DNA of 64,000 bases from Lumbricus rubellus (taxonomy: Eukaryota > Annelida > Clitellata > Crassiclitellata > Lumbricidae), in the NCBI GenBank assembly GCA_945859605.1, contig OX243822.1:27217998-27281997 (forward strand), written 5' to 3'. How positions within the stretch are numbered: position 1 is the first letter of the stretch; each line of letters starts with the position of its first letter. Under the pieces are notes generated by a model. It was given only the letters and a program-made list of their open reading frames with translations, searched no databases and was not told the DNA's origin. Shown one piece after another: positions 39,659 to 50,464 of this stretch. The position numbers were made by a program, and so were the translations under genes.

Positions 39659-42124
39659 TTAAGTTTAACCTCTTTTTACATTTCTCAATAATGTAATCAA
39701 TGTGGGGTTTCCAACTCAATTTATTATCAAAAATTACCCCCAAGAATTTGACTTTATTTTCAATCTTAATTTATCGTCTGTTCAAATCAGTTGCTGAATA
39801 TTATAGCATCGTAAGAAAGCGTTTTAGAGGTGTATAAGTCGATCAGTGCATCAGTAACTTTCAACGTGACATAATTGTGGCCGCTACTGTAACGTTGAAC
39901 TACACGCAACTTCGTAGTAAGGAGAAAAAGTTATGTTCGCAATTGATAAATAATTATTGCTGTTTAAAGACATTGAGTCGTAACAAAGTCTCACTCTCCT
40001 CTTTGTTCAGGCTTAAAACTCGCATTCCGAAAAGGGCTCAATGAAAACGAGGATGAGGCGTCAAGCGTAGATCTGACGTCACATGTCACGTGAACCAATG
40101 ACAGAAAGTTTCGGATACTTTTGTTGCTGGATAGAATCTATCAGTACACCACCTATTACCACAAGGCCTATTACGGATAATGAAATGATTGACTTCAATT
40201 TTATGCGTGACGTTATATACAGCAACGGAAAATTCCTACTAAAGGTGTCGAAAATGGACTCTGCATTATCTATAATTGTTCAACGACACTTCTGGATTGG
40301 TGCGCTGCGAATTGTGGAAAAATAAATGGGGGCGGGGGTGTTGGACCATTAACTAATTGGAATAGGGGTGTGAAAAAAAGACTTTAACATGGGGCTCTAA
40401 GAAAGACTGGGGGGTTGAAATCCACCCACCCCCCCAAAAACCCCGGCAATTCTCACTGTGTTCTGCTTCACTTAAGGCCTTAGGCTAAAAGGTGAATGTC
40501 GCACTTATAAAGTGTATTTATTTTTAACAGCTCTCGTCGTTCGAAACTGCTTAATACTGTTAGAACCTCTGAATAGTAACACGAGAGGCGCTAGATAAAT
40601 CTACATGATATCTATTGTTCAAATACGTCTTATGTTTTCCAAGGAAGTTTACGAAGACCTGACAGAGGGACGCATTTTAATTCATAAACAGTCGACACTC
40701 AATTATTATATAAGAAAGATATATACTTTAAAAGGGTGTCCTAAACACATATAGTGATTCATCGTCGTCTGGCGGATGATTTGAAAGAAGCTGCGAGATA
40801 TTGTTGTTAAACAGTCGACACTCGATTATTATATGAGAAAGATCCGGCTTTTAAAGGGTGTCTTAAACACATACAGTAATTTATCATAGTCTGGCGGATG
40901 ATCTGTAAAGTGACTCATCTAATCACAACGCAATCAATCGCCATTTAAAAAGTATCTGTTATGAGGTCACCAATAGACACCGCCCCCTGAGAGATGAATG
41001 GTCACGTGAATGCGGCGGTAGGGTCAGCAACCGTGTAGCATTATCCTACACAGTAATGAATGAGGTTCCACATTATACTCGATGCGGGATTAGGATTTCA
41101 TATGCGTATTTGCATTATTCGTAGGACCACAAACAAACACACGCATTAAGGTTGATCATCCAATCCCCTCAATGCATTATAATGATATATGGCCAGATGT
41201 TGGGGTTCTGATGCCAGTCCCTGCAGTACAATGGGGGGGGGGACAAAGGGTACAAAGTATATAATAGTATAAACTAACCATCGAGCATTGTTCCAATCTG
41301 CTGTAATGGCTTCTATAGCGTTGATATTAAGTGCACAAAACCTCAATGGCCATGTCAGATATAAAAGAGTCGAATCTGATTGGTTGGTTCACAAGTGGGT
41401 CAAGTTAGACCAATTGGTGGGTCCAATATTAGGTCAGTTCTGTAACTGCACCATCCGGGAATAGACCCTATAGGTCATTCTTAGACAAAGTCCTAGGATA
41501 ATGTTTCAAAAGCCGGTCGCTACAGAAGCTAGTAAAGAAATGTCTATTATGGGTGAACTCCAATTTTGACCGACCTCACTTTTAGCTTTAACACCATTCA
41601 AAACCAGGCAATCAACACGATATTACTTTAAACGAACGGTTATTTTATCAATAAAAACCAACACCAATCAATTAATCTTATAGATCACAAAACATGGCTT
41701 CTATAGCGTCGCTATTAATTGCACAAAACATGGCTTCTATAGCGTCGCTATTAATTGCACAAAACCTCAATGGCCGTGTCAGACATCAAAGAGTCGAATC
41801 GGCTATTATGGTTGAATACATTATACATTGAATACATTGAATACTGATCCCTGAATAGCTTCAAACATGAACACAGTAACGCCCTTCTTAGACACCTTTT
41901 TAATAGGTGCTCTATCGATCATATAATTTGTTCATTCCTTAAACACACGATCGATTTAACAAAATTATGTCTTGAATGACGATGTAGAGTTGTAGACGTA
42001 AAGCAGCCTTAGAACTCGCAAGGTTACACAGAAAAAACTTTAGTAAAAATTGTCAACAACTCAATAATTGGGGTGCCGTCGTTTTTTAGTGGTTTTCTAA
42101 AAGAACTTTCTCTGCATTTTTCGT

Positions 42125-42330
42125 CTCAACCGGGTGCGCTCTACGGTTCAGTGGTGCAGTGCTGAACTCTCAGCCAAGAGGTCCATGGTTAAAATTTCCA
42201 GGGCAGAAATTTGGTTCAGAAGAGCTGCCGCTACTTGGACACAAGGCAACTTAGCTACAATGAGTACACTGACCGTTCACTGACGGTGAGAAGATGGGAC
42301 GGCGAGGGGAGGACTGGTCACCAACATTAA
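42125..42330 (+). repeat. tRNA-like SINE, second type (copy in unit 2)
   Basis: CGGTTCAGTGGTGCAGTGCT fits an A-box region and GGTTAAAATTT is a decayed B box. The copy at 59278 keeps GGTTCAAACCC. The body contains GAAATTTGGTTCA, ATGAGTACACTGAC and GGTGAGAAGATGGGACGG. Further copies are at 59275-59470 and 63540-63740, with a part copy at 56165. Confidence 0.55.
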
Positions 42331-42974
42331 TTCATATCCCAAAGTCAAGCACACAAAGGCTGAGTATCATTACATCATCCATTGTTTAACAGCGTCTTGT
42401 GGCATACATCAGATAGGAACAAGCGACAGCTAGGGAGATAGAACTTCAACATTGAACTTCAAATTCAAAATATATAACTCGAAATTATATTAATTACAAC
42501 AGTTCGTGTTTTGCGATGTCCAATGGCTGTCATGGCCGTTGACGTCATCCTCCTCATTTTGTCAAGGTTAGGACTGGTACTACTGATAGCCGTAGTTTTA
42601 TATTGAGCATGGATTCTGAGTCAAAAGACCAAGTATGGCAACAACGGCCGATTGGCTTAGAGCCTTAGACAAAACTCAGCGTTAAACGGTTCAGACAAGT
42701 CATGTGGCAAAAATAAGACACAACAATCAATGATTATATAAGTCTAACAATGGATGGATGGATGGATATAAAGTTTGACGACAGCTAATGATATGCGGGT
42801 CGCTGACTCGCTGTCGTCTACAACAATTTGGCTTGGCATTCTACAGCTCTAACACCTTAAAAATGTTTTCAGGAGATGCGATAAATTCAGCAGACGCGTT
42901 ACGTTTGTAATTGGACGATCACTGACAAAAAAGTTTATAGAACTTTTTAAAGGTGTCTAACGTGTCTTACGCAT

Positions 42975-43345
42975 TGTTGCAAGGCATAACCCAACAATAA
43001 ATCTGATGAGATGCAGGGAAAAGTGACAGGACATAGGAAGAACGCGAAGAATTTCAGGGATGGCAATGGAAACAAAAGGAACCAATGGGTGCATCGAGCG
43101 TCAGCTGTCAAGCAACACTAAAAACAAGGATGTTCAACTACTTTGGTCACATTATGAAGAACTGTGGAGAATGTTTGAAGGAAGGGATATTGCAGAGTAG
43201 AACAGCTGGACCGAGAGCACGTGGAGGACACGGAACAACCTGGATTGAAAGCACAATGTCTTGGACATTTTTAAGTTTGATTCAACTACTGACTATAGGA
43301 CAGAGGAAAGATGAACCTGGAAACAGACAGTTCAGGGTACGGTCA
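42975..43345 (+). pseudogene. LINE reverse transcriptase C-terminal remnant
   Basis: The plus strand reads SCQATLKTRMFNYFGHIMKN, GECLKEGILQSRTAG and TTWIESTMSWTFLSLIQLL. This is the region after the RT domain in animal LINE ORF2 proteins. It is related to the scrap at 9000-9085, and a decayed relative lies at 35870-36075 in unit copy 1. Confidence 0.65.
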
Positions 43346-43754
43346 ACCTTCGGATCGAAGGCGGTCAAAGACAAGACAAGAGGACCAGGATAACGCTAAT
43401 TGTCAATCGACATCCTGTGGTATACAAAATAACTGATACTCTAGGAGCGACGGACGTGAAACGTTGTTTGACGAATGGATGGAACGAAAGTTTAAATTCA
43501 GCAACAGTCTCTCCAGAAGCTCCTCCTCTCTTCTCAGCGTCCATGCTTCTGCTCCATAAATCACCACAGGTCTTATCATTGTCTGTTTTATCTTTCCTTT
43601 GAGGAGAACCGTGATTTTAGGGTCACACAATACATACCGGATAGTTCCCTCCACTTCTTACCAGGCTGTTTTTTCCCCTGTGTTTGGCATCCTGCTCGCA
43701 TCCCCATTGAGCATGCATTATTGACACAAACGACAAACTTAGTGAAGCTTTCTT

Positions 43755-43766
43755 AAAGTAGTAGTA

Positions 43767-43828
<62 letters not shown>

Positions 43829-43840
43829 ATAGTAGTAGTA

Positions 43841-43926
<86 letters not shown>

Positions 43927-43966
43927 TAGTAGTAGTAGTAGTAGTAGTATAGTAGTAGTAGTAGTA

Positions 43967-44011
<45 letters not shown>
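43755..44011. repeat. (TAG)n microsatellite, left of the LTR element
   Basis: About 80 trinucleotide copies with a few TATAG interruptions. It continues on the far side of the retrotransposon (54498-54548, and 55043 onward after a MITE), so it was one array split by insertions. Confidence 0.95.
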
Positions 44012-44013
<2 letters not shown>

Positions 44014-45376
44014 TTAAGATTTTTGCACTGAGGGATGGCTTGCCCTCATTATTGCTTGCCCCCATTATTTGCCGCTATTATTTGCTGCTGCTGCTTGCTG
44101 CTGGCTTGGCCGGCTCAGCCTGCTGGCCTGGCCGGCTCGGGCTCCGCCTCTCTAGCCCAGCCGGCTCGGGCTCCGCCTCTCTAGCCTAGCCGGTTTAGCT
44201 CAGCCGGCTCAGGCTCCGCCTCTTTAGCTCAGCCGGCTCAGGCTCCGCCTCTTTAGCCCAGCCGGCTCAGACTCCGCCTCTCTAGCCCAGCCGGCTCGGG
44301 CTCCGCCTCTCTAGCCTGGCCGGTTTAGCTCAGCCGGCTCAGGCTCCGCCTCTTTAGCCCAGCCGGCTCAGACTCCGCCTCTTTAGCTCAGCCGGCTCGG
44401 GCTCCGCCTCTCTAGCCCAGCCGGCTGGCTTAACCTCTGTCCAGCCTGCGCTGGTAGTGTATATAAGGAAGGTTGCTGCTCTTGCTCAGTGCAGACGAAT
44501 GGCCTGGTGAAGAACGCCTAAACCGCGTAGTAGTCAGGCTAAATGATCTGGCTTGACGGACGGTAAAACGTTTGTTGAGTGATACTATTGTGAAGGGAGT
44601 AAAACCTGAACCTGAGCCTTGAGCTTTGAACTCGGCCTCTTCGGGTATTCCTTCACTGGACTGAGGTGCGGCCCCCGACTACCGCAACCTAGCTGACGGA
44701 CGAAGCTGCTACGACGACGGTTCCACTCCGGGTGCTGCAGAGGCAGAGACGACGGTCCGTCGTGCTTGACGACGCCGGTTCGATTCCTGACCACCGCGGA
44801 TCTGCTCCGACCATTCACGCAGGCTCTATTGCCTGCCGTGCTTGACGACGCCGGTTCGATTCCTGAACGCTTCGCATTCTACTCCTGGCGCTACGGAAGT
44901 CACTGGGACCTGCAACGACGGTTCGACTCCCAGCGTATCCGCGACGAATCTACCCCTAGCCTCGACGATTCGAAGCTGGCGCTACATAAACTGCTGCCTC
45001 GACGCACGGAAGCTGGCGCTACATAAACTGCTGCATCGACGCACGGAAGCTGGCGCTACATAAACTGCTGCATCGACGCACGAACTCTGGCGCTACATAA
45101 ACTGTTGCATCGGCGCACGAACTCTGATTCCAGCGTTGTAGAAATTGACACAAACAGTTCGTTCTCGAAGTGCTATAGCGATTGTGACGCAATAAATTAC
45201 TTGTGCTGTGAACTCCACATGATCTTCGTGGTTTCTTCAATAAACGTGTTTAAGCCTAGCCGGCTAGTCCTTGGTCTACAGCCAAGGCCGTACTGCGCGG
45301 ACTGACTGAGGGTACCCTGACGACTGGGGTTGGTACTCGGCTCCTGGTGTTTTCGCCCAACCCCTGGTCCGCTACA
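44012..45376 (+). repeat. 5' LTR of Ty3/gypsy element (1365 bp)
   Basis: Starts TGTTAAGATTTTTGCACTG and ends GGTCCGCTACA. Near-identical to 52602-54497 apart from a MITE in that copy. Within it: about ten imperfect 29-30-bp CCGGCTCGGGCTCCGCCTCT repeats (44105-44430), a TATA box, and four 37-bp GCTGGCGCTACATAAACTGC repeats (44970-45125). AATAAA-type signals are at 45189 and 45238. Outside, GTAG flanks both ends, a likely 4-bp target duplication within the (TAG)n array. Confidence 0.95.
44457..44467 (+). promoter_or_regulatory. LTR TATA box
   Basis: GTGTATATAAGG downstream of the GC-rich U3 repeats. The U3/R boundary would be about 25-35 bases further on. The same site is at 53048-53058 in the 3' LTR. 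Confidence 0.7.
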
Positions 45377-45379
45377 AAC

Positions 45380-45397
45380 TGGCACCGTGAAGTGGGG
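45380..45397 (+). other. Primer-binding site
   Basis: TGGCACCGTGAAGTGGGG begins three bases after the 5' LTR, the usual place and TGG start for a tRNA-primed minus-strand site. The cognate tRNA was not identified. Confidence 0.65.
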
Positions 45398-45502
45398 TGA
45401 CTGGAAAAACTCTGCACCGCTTCAAGCTGATTCCGCGGAAGTGGTTTTGAAAGATTCGCTGCACTTCTACGAACTGGTGAGAATTTCGACGGAACGACGA
45501 CA

Positions 45503-48500
45503 ATGTGGAGTCCTCTGATCGGAGACATGGACGGATACGCCGCTGGCTTCCCAACGACTTCTACAACCGCCGCTGGACGAGGAAGGGACCTCTTGGTCGA
45601 TTACGAGGTCGAGTCCAGCCGATTCCTTGAGAAAATCGACTTCGAGGACGCACCGAAGAAGGACCGAAAAACCGTGCTGATTTCGGAAAGGGACGCGAGC
45701 AGAATGGAATCAAAAGTCCTGGAAAACGTCGGTCGCATGGTCGGCGAAAAGAAGAGCCCTATGAAGCCCGGAAAATTCGACGGAACGGGATCCCTCGAGT
45801 CATTCCTGGCACAATTCGACGTCTGCGCAAGACACAACCGATGGACTGCAGCCGATAAAGTCGACTTCCTCCGCTGCTCCTTGGAAAAGGCGGCAACGCA
45901 GCTGCTGTGGGACTTCGGAGCCAGCACCGAGGTCACGTACGAACAGCTCGTCGTCAGACTACGCCAACGCTACGGGTCGGAGGGTCAAGCTGAGACCTTC
46001 CGAGCTCAACTCTATTATCGCCGACAGCGAGCAGATGAGACTCTTGGCGATTTGCTTCACGACATCCGGAGACTCGTCGTCCTTGCCTACCCGGTCCCGT
46101 CCAACGAAACGACGGAAATTCTTGCGAAGGACGCTTTCCTTGAAGCGATCCGCGACCGGGAGCTGTCTCTCAAGGTGAGAGAACGAGAGCCGAAAACCAT
46201 CGACGAGGCGTACCGAACCGCTCTACGCCTGTCCGCGTACCAACAGACGTCAGACTTGGAGGATCGTCGGAGACCTGCCAACCGAGTGCGAGGGTCTCAA
46301 GAAGTCGACGCCGGTGGACAGCTCCAGTCTCAACTGGACAGCTTCTTCGCTTCGCAACGTAAGTGGCAACAGGACATGGAAGGGAGGATCTGCCGACAGC
46401 TGGACGAACTCCGAAGCTCGCAACGGACGAGTTTCGGCGCTGAACCGACTGCTCCACGGACGGTTCCATCGACCGTCCCTACTCCTCCGTCTCCGCCTCG
46501 AGGAAACGCTTCAGGTGGTCCCGGACGCGGGATAACCTGCTTCAGCTGTGGACAGGTGGGCCACATGGCTCGCCGGTGTCGCCAGCGTCAGCAGTTCCCC
46601 AACCGAAGTGACGATGCACGCACCTCGGACCCACCGACGTCGGGACAGAACGGAACAACCGTCACGAACCACACAACGAGAGACCGAGCATCGGGTGTGA
46701 CAAACAACGCGATCTACATCCGTGGAACGATCAACGGACAGCAAAGAACTTGCCTAGTGGACACTGGGTCGGAGGTAAGCCTAGTTCCCTCTGCTGATGT
46801 TGATGGTTTGACGCTCCAGCCTAGCACGCGCATTCTTTTGGCAGCTAATGGAACGCAGATTAGAGTCTTGGGTCAGCTTGATGTTCCGATTAAGATTTCT
46901 AGAGGGTTTTCTATCGACACTAGTTTTCTTGTCTCTGACCAAATTGGTGAACCAATGCTTGGCATGGATTGGTTGAGGCAGCATCGTTGTCGCTTGGGTT
47001 TTGGACAGGGTGCATTGTTTATTGGTCGACGCCGCATTCCTTTGGTTAAGGGCAATGGATCGCTTTGGTGTCGCAGGGTCATGGTTGCCGAGGAAACAAC
47101 TGTCCTTCCTCGTTCTCAGTGTGATATTCCGTGTAAAACTCAGTATCGTGATTTGACGACCTCCGCACAAGCCTGGATGACTGAGTCTAAAGAAATCCAG
47201 CCTGGATTGCATGTAGCCAGAGTTGTGTTGGGTGATGATGCTGATGATGCTTGTATTCGTGTGGTGAATTTGAATGAACAGCCTGCCCTGTTGACGGCTA
47301 ACCAAATGTTGGGCGACTTGCACCCCGTAAAGGTTGAGGAAGACAATGAGAGACAGACGGGTACTGCCGACGACAACTCTTTGATCGGGAAACTAATGGA
47401 CGAAATCTCTGAGGACGTCCCGTCTGATGTGAAGGAGCGACTGAAGGAGTTACTGGTCGAATATGAAAGTATTTTCTCGACCACTGACCATGACTTGGGT
47501 AGGACTATGATTTCTCAGCATAGAATCGATACTGGAGACTCTCGTCCGGTGAGACAATCTTTGCGTAGACAACCGCTTCCGTATCAGGCTGCTATTGACG
47601 CACAACTGGACCAGATGTTGGCTACTGGGGTGGTTGAACCAGCTGTTAGCGAGTGGGCGGCAAACGTGGTCCTCGCTAAGAAAAAGGATGGTTCCCTGAG
47701 ATTTTGTATTGACTACCGGAAACTGAACAACCAGACTCGGAAGGATTCTTATCCTCTTCCTAGAATTGATGCTTGTCTTGATGCTTTGTCGGGCGCTGGG
47801 TGGTTCAGTACTTTGGATTTGCGCAGCGGGTACCATCAGGTCATGATGAACCCAGGTGACTCCGATAAGACTGCTTTCATCACTCGGCGAGGGACTTTTC
47901 GGTGGCGGGTCATGCCCTTCGGCTTATGTAACGCACCGGCTACCTTCCAGCGGCTTATGGATATCGTTTTCTCTGGGTTGAACTTTGAATTATGTCTGGT
48001 GTACTTGGACGATGTAATAATCTTCAGCAGTACTGCGGAGCAACACTTGGACAGATTGGGTCAAGTTTTTGGGAGGCTTAAAGATGCTAACTTGAAACTG
48101 AAGCCTAGCAAATGCCATCTGTTCCGACGCACGGTATCCTTTCTTGGACATATTGTGACTGCGGACGGGATATCTGTTGATCCATCCAAAGTACAGGCAG
48201 TAACCGAGTGGCTTACGCCCAGATGCTTAAAGGAGGTACGGGATTTTGTAGGATTGTGCTCCTATTACCGTAAGTTCATTCGGGGTTTCTCTTTGGTCGC
48301 CGCTCCTTTGTTTGCTTTGACGAGGAAGGACCAACCGTTCCTGTGGGGAGATGAATGCCAGGAAGCTTTCGACCGCTTGAAGGACGCATTGACTATGGCT
48401 CCTGTACTCAGCTTACCAGTGGATGATGCCGCTTACACTCTGGACTGCGATGCCTCTGACGTCGGAATTGGTGGGGTACTTTCCCAGAATATCGACGGCG

Positions 48501-50464
48501 AAGAACGGGTGATTGCGTACGGTAGTCGGTTGTTTTCAGCAGCCGAACGCAATTATTGTATTACCCGAAAGGAATTGCTGGCCGTGGTAAACTTCACCCA
48601 AGTCTTTCGTCAGTACTTGCTGGGTAGGCGGTTTACCCTCAGAACGGACCATGCTGCGCTGCGATGGTTACAGCACACTCCTGACCCGATCGGGCAACAA
48701 GGACGATGGTTGGAGAAGTTGGCCGAGTTTGACTTCGAAATACTGCATCGTCCTGGACGCAAGCACGGAAACGCCGATGCTTTGTCCAGAAAGCCGTGCC
48801 GACAGTGTCATTGGGAGGAAGCTGATGCTACGGACCACTTCGTGCGGGAGGTAACGGAAGTGACGACAGGAAGCGACAGTACGACCGACATAGTGAGATC
48901 GCAGAAAGAGGACTCCGTCTTAAGCCTGGTGAGATCCTGGCTGAGCGAAGGGATGCCGAGTCTGCAGGAAATTCTGCAGGAGGAAGAGGCCGTTAAGGTC
49001 TATTGGCACCAGCGGGACGCGTTGTACCTGAAGGACGATGTGATCTACCGACGGACGCCAGACGAACTGGAACAAGTACTCGTGCCGAAGGATCTTCGAG
49101 AAGACTACTTGAGGCTGGCGCATACTGGCGTGACCGGTGGACATCTGGGCATTCGTCGTACTCGATGGCAGGTTCGAAGACGTGCCTATTGGGTCGGATG
49201 GTCCGGGGACGTAAAGAGGTTCTGTCGACACTGCGACGGATGTTGCCGGTACCGACGGGGCGCGCTACAAAGACAAGGTCCTCTGCAGCCCGTGACCTGT
49301 GGAGAGCCGTGGGAGCGAGTGAGCGTGGACGTTACGGGCCCGCATCCGAGAAGCAAGAAGGGGAACGTCTACATTCTGACCATGATGGACAACTTCTCGA
49401 AGTTCGCCGAAGCCGTTCCGATGGCCAATCAGGAGGCAACCACGGTGGCCAAGGCGTTAGTGGAGACGATCGTCGTCCGTTATGGGGCACCGCTCCAGAT
49501 TCTGACGGACCAAGGGAGGAACTTCGAAGGACATGTGTTCCAAGAAATGTGTCGGCTCCTGGAGGTGGACAAGGTCCGGACGTCAAGCTATCGACCGCAG
49601 AGCAACGGTATGATTGAGAGGTACCACCGCACGCTCAACTCCATGTTAGGAAAGGTGGTGAGCGAAAATCAGCGAGACTGGGACGAGCATCTACCATACG
49701 TGGCGGCCGCCTACCGCGCCTCGATCCACGACGTAACGGGTTTCTCGCCAAACTACCTGATCTTCGGAAAAGAGAACCGAGCACCGCTGGACCTTGTTTA
49801 CGGGCCGCCGGAAGGAACCGACGAGAGTGGACTCACCTATTCCACCTACGTGGCCGAACTGTCGGAGAAATTCGAGAAGGCGTACGGCACTGCGCGGCAA
49901 AGCCTCAAGAAGAACGCCGAGAGACGCAAGCACAACTACGACTTGCGAGTGCGCCCTGCAAAGTTCGAGGAAGGTGACTGGGTCTACTACTTCAGCCCAC
50001 GGAAGTTCGTCGGACGCAGCCCGAAGTTTCAACGGAACTTCACGGGTCCATTCCGGATTGTGCGGGCGTGCGGTCCCGTCAACTACCTTCTCCAAAAATC
50101 GCTGAAGTCCAAGCCCTTCGTATCGCACGTCGATAAACTCCGCCACTGTTACGGGAGGACGAAGGGACAATGGAGCGAAACGGGAGCAGGGACGACCAAT
50201 GGACCACCCGCGGAAGCAGCGAACGGAGCCACCGCTTCTTCGAGCGGTCGGCCAGGACACCGCTGGAAAGGAACGCTTTCAGCGGAAGGAGCGACTTTTG
50301 GGGATCGACATGGTCCCGACGACGACGACGCAGCCATGCCGGTTGTCAATCAGCCAAGGAACAGAACGCCTGAAACGGAAGAAAATTCGTACGACGGAAA
50401 CTCCGACGAAGCGGGAGCCGGTCGACCTCACCGTACCACTCGTCGACCAGTCCGGTTCCAGTAG
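45503..50464 (+). CDS. Ty3/gypsy Gag-Pol polyprotein, intact (1653 aa)
   Basis: A single uninterrupted frame for a retrotransposon polyprotein. Gag-like segment about 90-250 (KFDGTGSLESFLAQFDVCAR). CCHC zinc knuckle with C346, C349, H354 and C359. Aspartic protease with VDTGSE at 419-424. Reverse transcriptase with Asp772 in TLDLRSGYH and YLDD at 834-837. RNase H with DCDASD near 981-986 and TDH at 1048-1050. Integrase with zinc-binding His1207/His1214 and Cys1244/Cys1247, catalytic Asp1276, Asp1336 and Glu1372 (D,D-35-E), and a GPF/Y-type module near 1514-1530. This pro-RT-RH-IN order is Ty3/gypsy. There is no envelope frame. Gag and Pol are fused with no frameshift. Codon use changes markedly: residues ~425-1100 are T-rich, while the flanking parts are G/C-rich. 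The start chosen is the first Met of the frame. Likely active or recently active. Confidence 0.96.
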   Translation: MWSPLIGDMDGYAAGFPTTSTTAAGRGRDLLVDYEVESSRFLEKIDFEDAPKKDRKTVLISERDASRMESKVLENVGRMVGEKKSPMKPGKFDGTGSLESFLAQFDVCARHNRWTAADKVDFLRCSLEKAATQLLWDFGASTEVTYEQLVVRLRQRYGSEGQAETFRAQLYYRRQRADETLGDLLHDIRRLVVLAYPVPSNETTEILAKDAFLEAIRDRELSLKVREREPKTIDEAYRTALRLSAYQQTSDLEDRRRPANRVRGSQEVDAGGQLQSQLDSFFASQRKWQQDMEGRICRQLDELRSSQRTSFGAEPTAPRTVPSTVPTPPSPPRGNASGGPGRGITCFSCGQVGHMARRCRQRQQFPNRSDDARTSDPPTSGQNGTTVTNHTTRDRASGVTNNAIYIRGTINGQQRTCLVDTGSEVSLVPSADVDGLTLQPSTRILLAANGTQIRVLGQLDVPIKISRGFSIDTSFLVSDQIGEPMLGMDWLRQHRCRLGFGQGALFIGRRRIPLVKGNGSLWCRRVMVAEETTVLPRSQCDIPCKTQYRDLTTSAQAWMTESKEIQPGLHVARVVLGDDADDACIRVVNLNEQPALLTANQMLGDLHPVKVEEDNERQTGTADDNSLIGKLMDEISEDVPSDVKERLKELLVEYESIFSTTDHDLGRTMISQHRIDTGDSRPVRQSLRRQPLPYQAAIDAQLDQMLATGVVEPAVSEWAANVVLAKKKDGSLRFCIDYRKLNNQTRKDSYPLPRIDACLDALSGAGWFSTLDLRSGYHQVMMNPGDSDKTAFITRRGTFRWRVMPFGLCNAPATFQRLMDIVFSGLNFELCLVYLDDVIIFSSTAEQHLDRLGQVFGRLKDANLKLKPSKCHLFRRTVSFLGHIVTADGISVDPSKVQAVTEWLTPRCLKEVRDFVGLCSYYRKFIRGFSLVAAPLFALTRKDQPFLWGDECQEAFDRLKDALTMAPVLSLPVDDAAYTLDCDASDVGIGGVLSQNIDGEERVIAYGSRLFSAAERNYCITRKELLAVVNFTQVFRQYLLGRRFTLRTDHAALRWLQHTPDPIGQQGRWLEKLAEFDFEILHRPGRKHGNADALSRKPCRQCHWEEADATDHFVREVTEVTTGSDSTTDIVRSQKEDSVLSLVRSWLSEGMPSLQEILQEEEAVKVYWHQRDALYLKDDVIYRRTPDELEQVLVPKDLREDYLRLAHTGVTGGHLGIRRTRWQVRRRAYWVGWSGDVKRFCRHCDGCCRYRRGALQRQGPLQPVTCGEPWERVSVDVTGPHPRSKKGNVYILTMMDNFSKFAEAVPMANQEATTVAKALVETIVVRYGAPLQILTDQGRNFEGHVFQEMCRLLEVDKVRTSSYRPQSNGMIERYHRTLNSMLGKVVSENQRDWDEHLPYVAAAYRASIHDVTGFSPNYLIFGKENRAPLDLVYGPPEGTDESGLTYSTYVAELSEKFEKAYGTARQSLKKNAERRKHNYDLRVRPAKFEEGDWVYYFSPRKFVGRSPKFQRNFTGPFRIVRACGPVNYLLQKSLKSKPFVSHVDKLRHCYGRTKGQWSETGAGTTNGPPAEAANGATASSSGRPGHRWKGTLSAEGATFGDRHGPDDDDAAMPVVNQPRNRTPETEENSYDGNSDEAGAGRPHRTTRRPVRFQ

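Larger units (their letters stand above)
37120..39768 (-). mobile_element. 5'-truncated LINE with RNase H domain, I-like
   Basis: The minus strand carries the end of an ORF2. RT thumb pieces come first (KFLGVIFDNKLSWKPHIDYI at about 39765-39700, then ALIRSILDYGDVAYSSACKS near 38600). An RNase H domain and a CCHC motif follow. The element ends in an (ATT)n tail at 37138-37120, as in I-clade LINEs. A piggyBac-like MITE splits the RT part and a small frameshift lies near 38620, so the copy is dead. Confidence 0.8.
39769..43740. repeat. ~4-kb tandem unit, copies 1 (end) and 2
   Basis: Landmarks: ATTATAGCATCGTAAGAAAG (39800), CAGTCGACACTC (40690, 40815), CCACCTAT...; then TAGACACCTTTTTAATAGG (41890), a tRNA-like SINE (42125), GTTGACGTCATCCTCCTC (42538) and GGATGGATGGATATAAAG (42752). 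The region 40680-41340 matches 62590-63160 closely, and 41870-42600 matches 63210-64000. Nothing in it encodes a recognisable intact protein. Confidence 0.65.

Noticed and set aside
43739..44065. Leu/Tyr/Thr repeat frame of 108 codons
   Set aside because: It is translation of the (TAG)n microsatellite.
44105..44430. CpG-island-like host promoter
   Set aside because: The GC-rich repeats are part of the LTR and occur identically in the 3' LTR.
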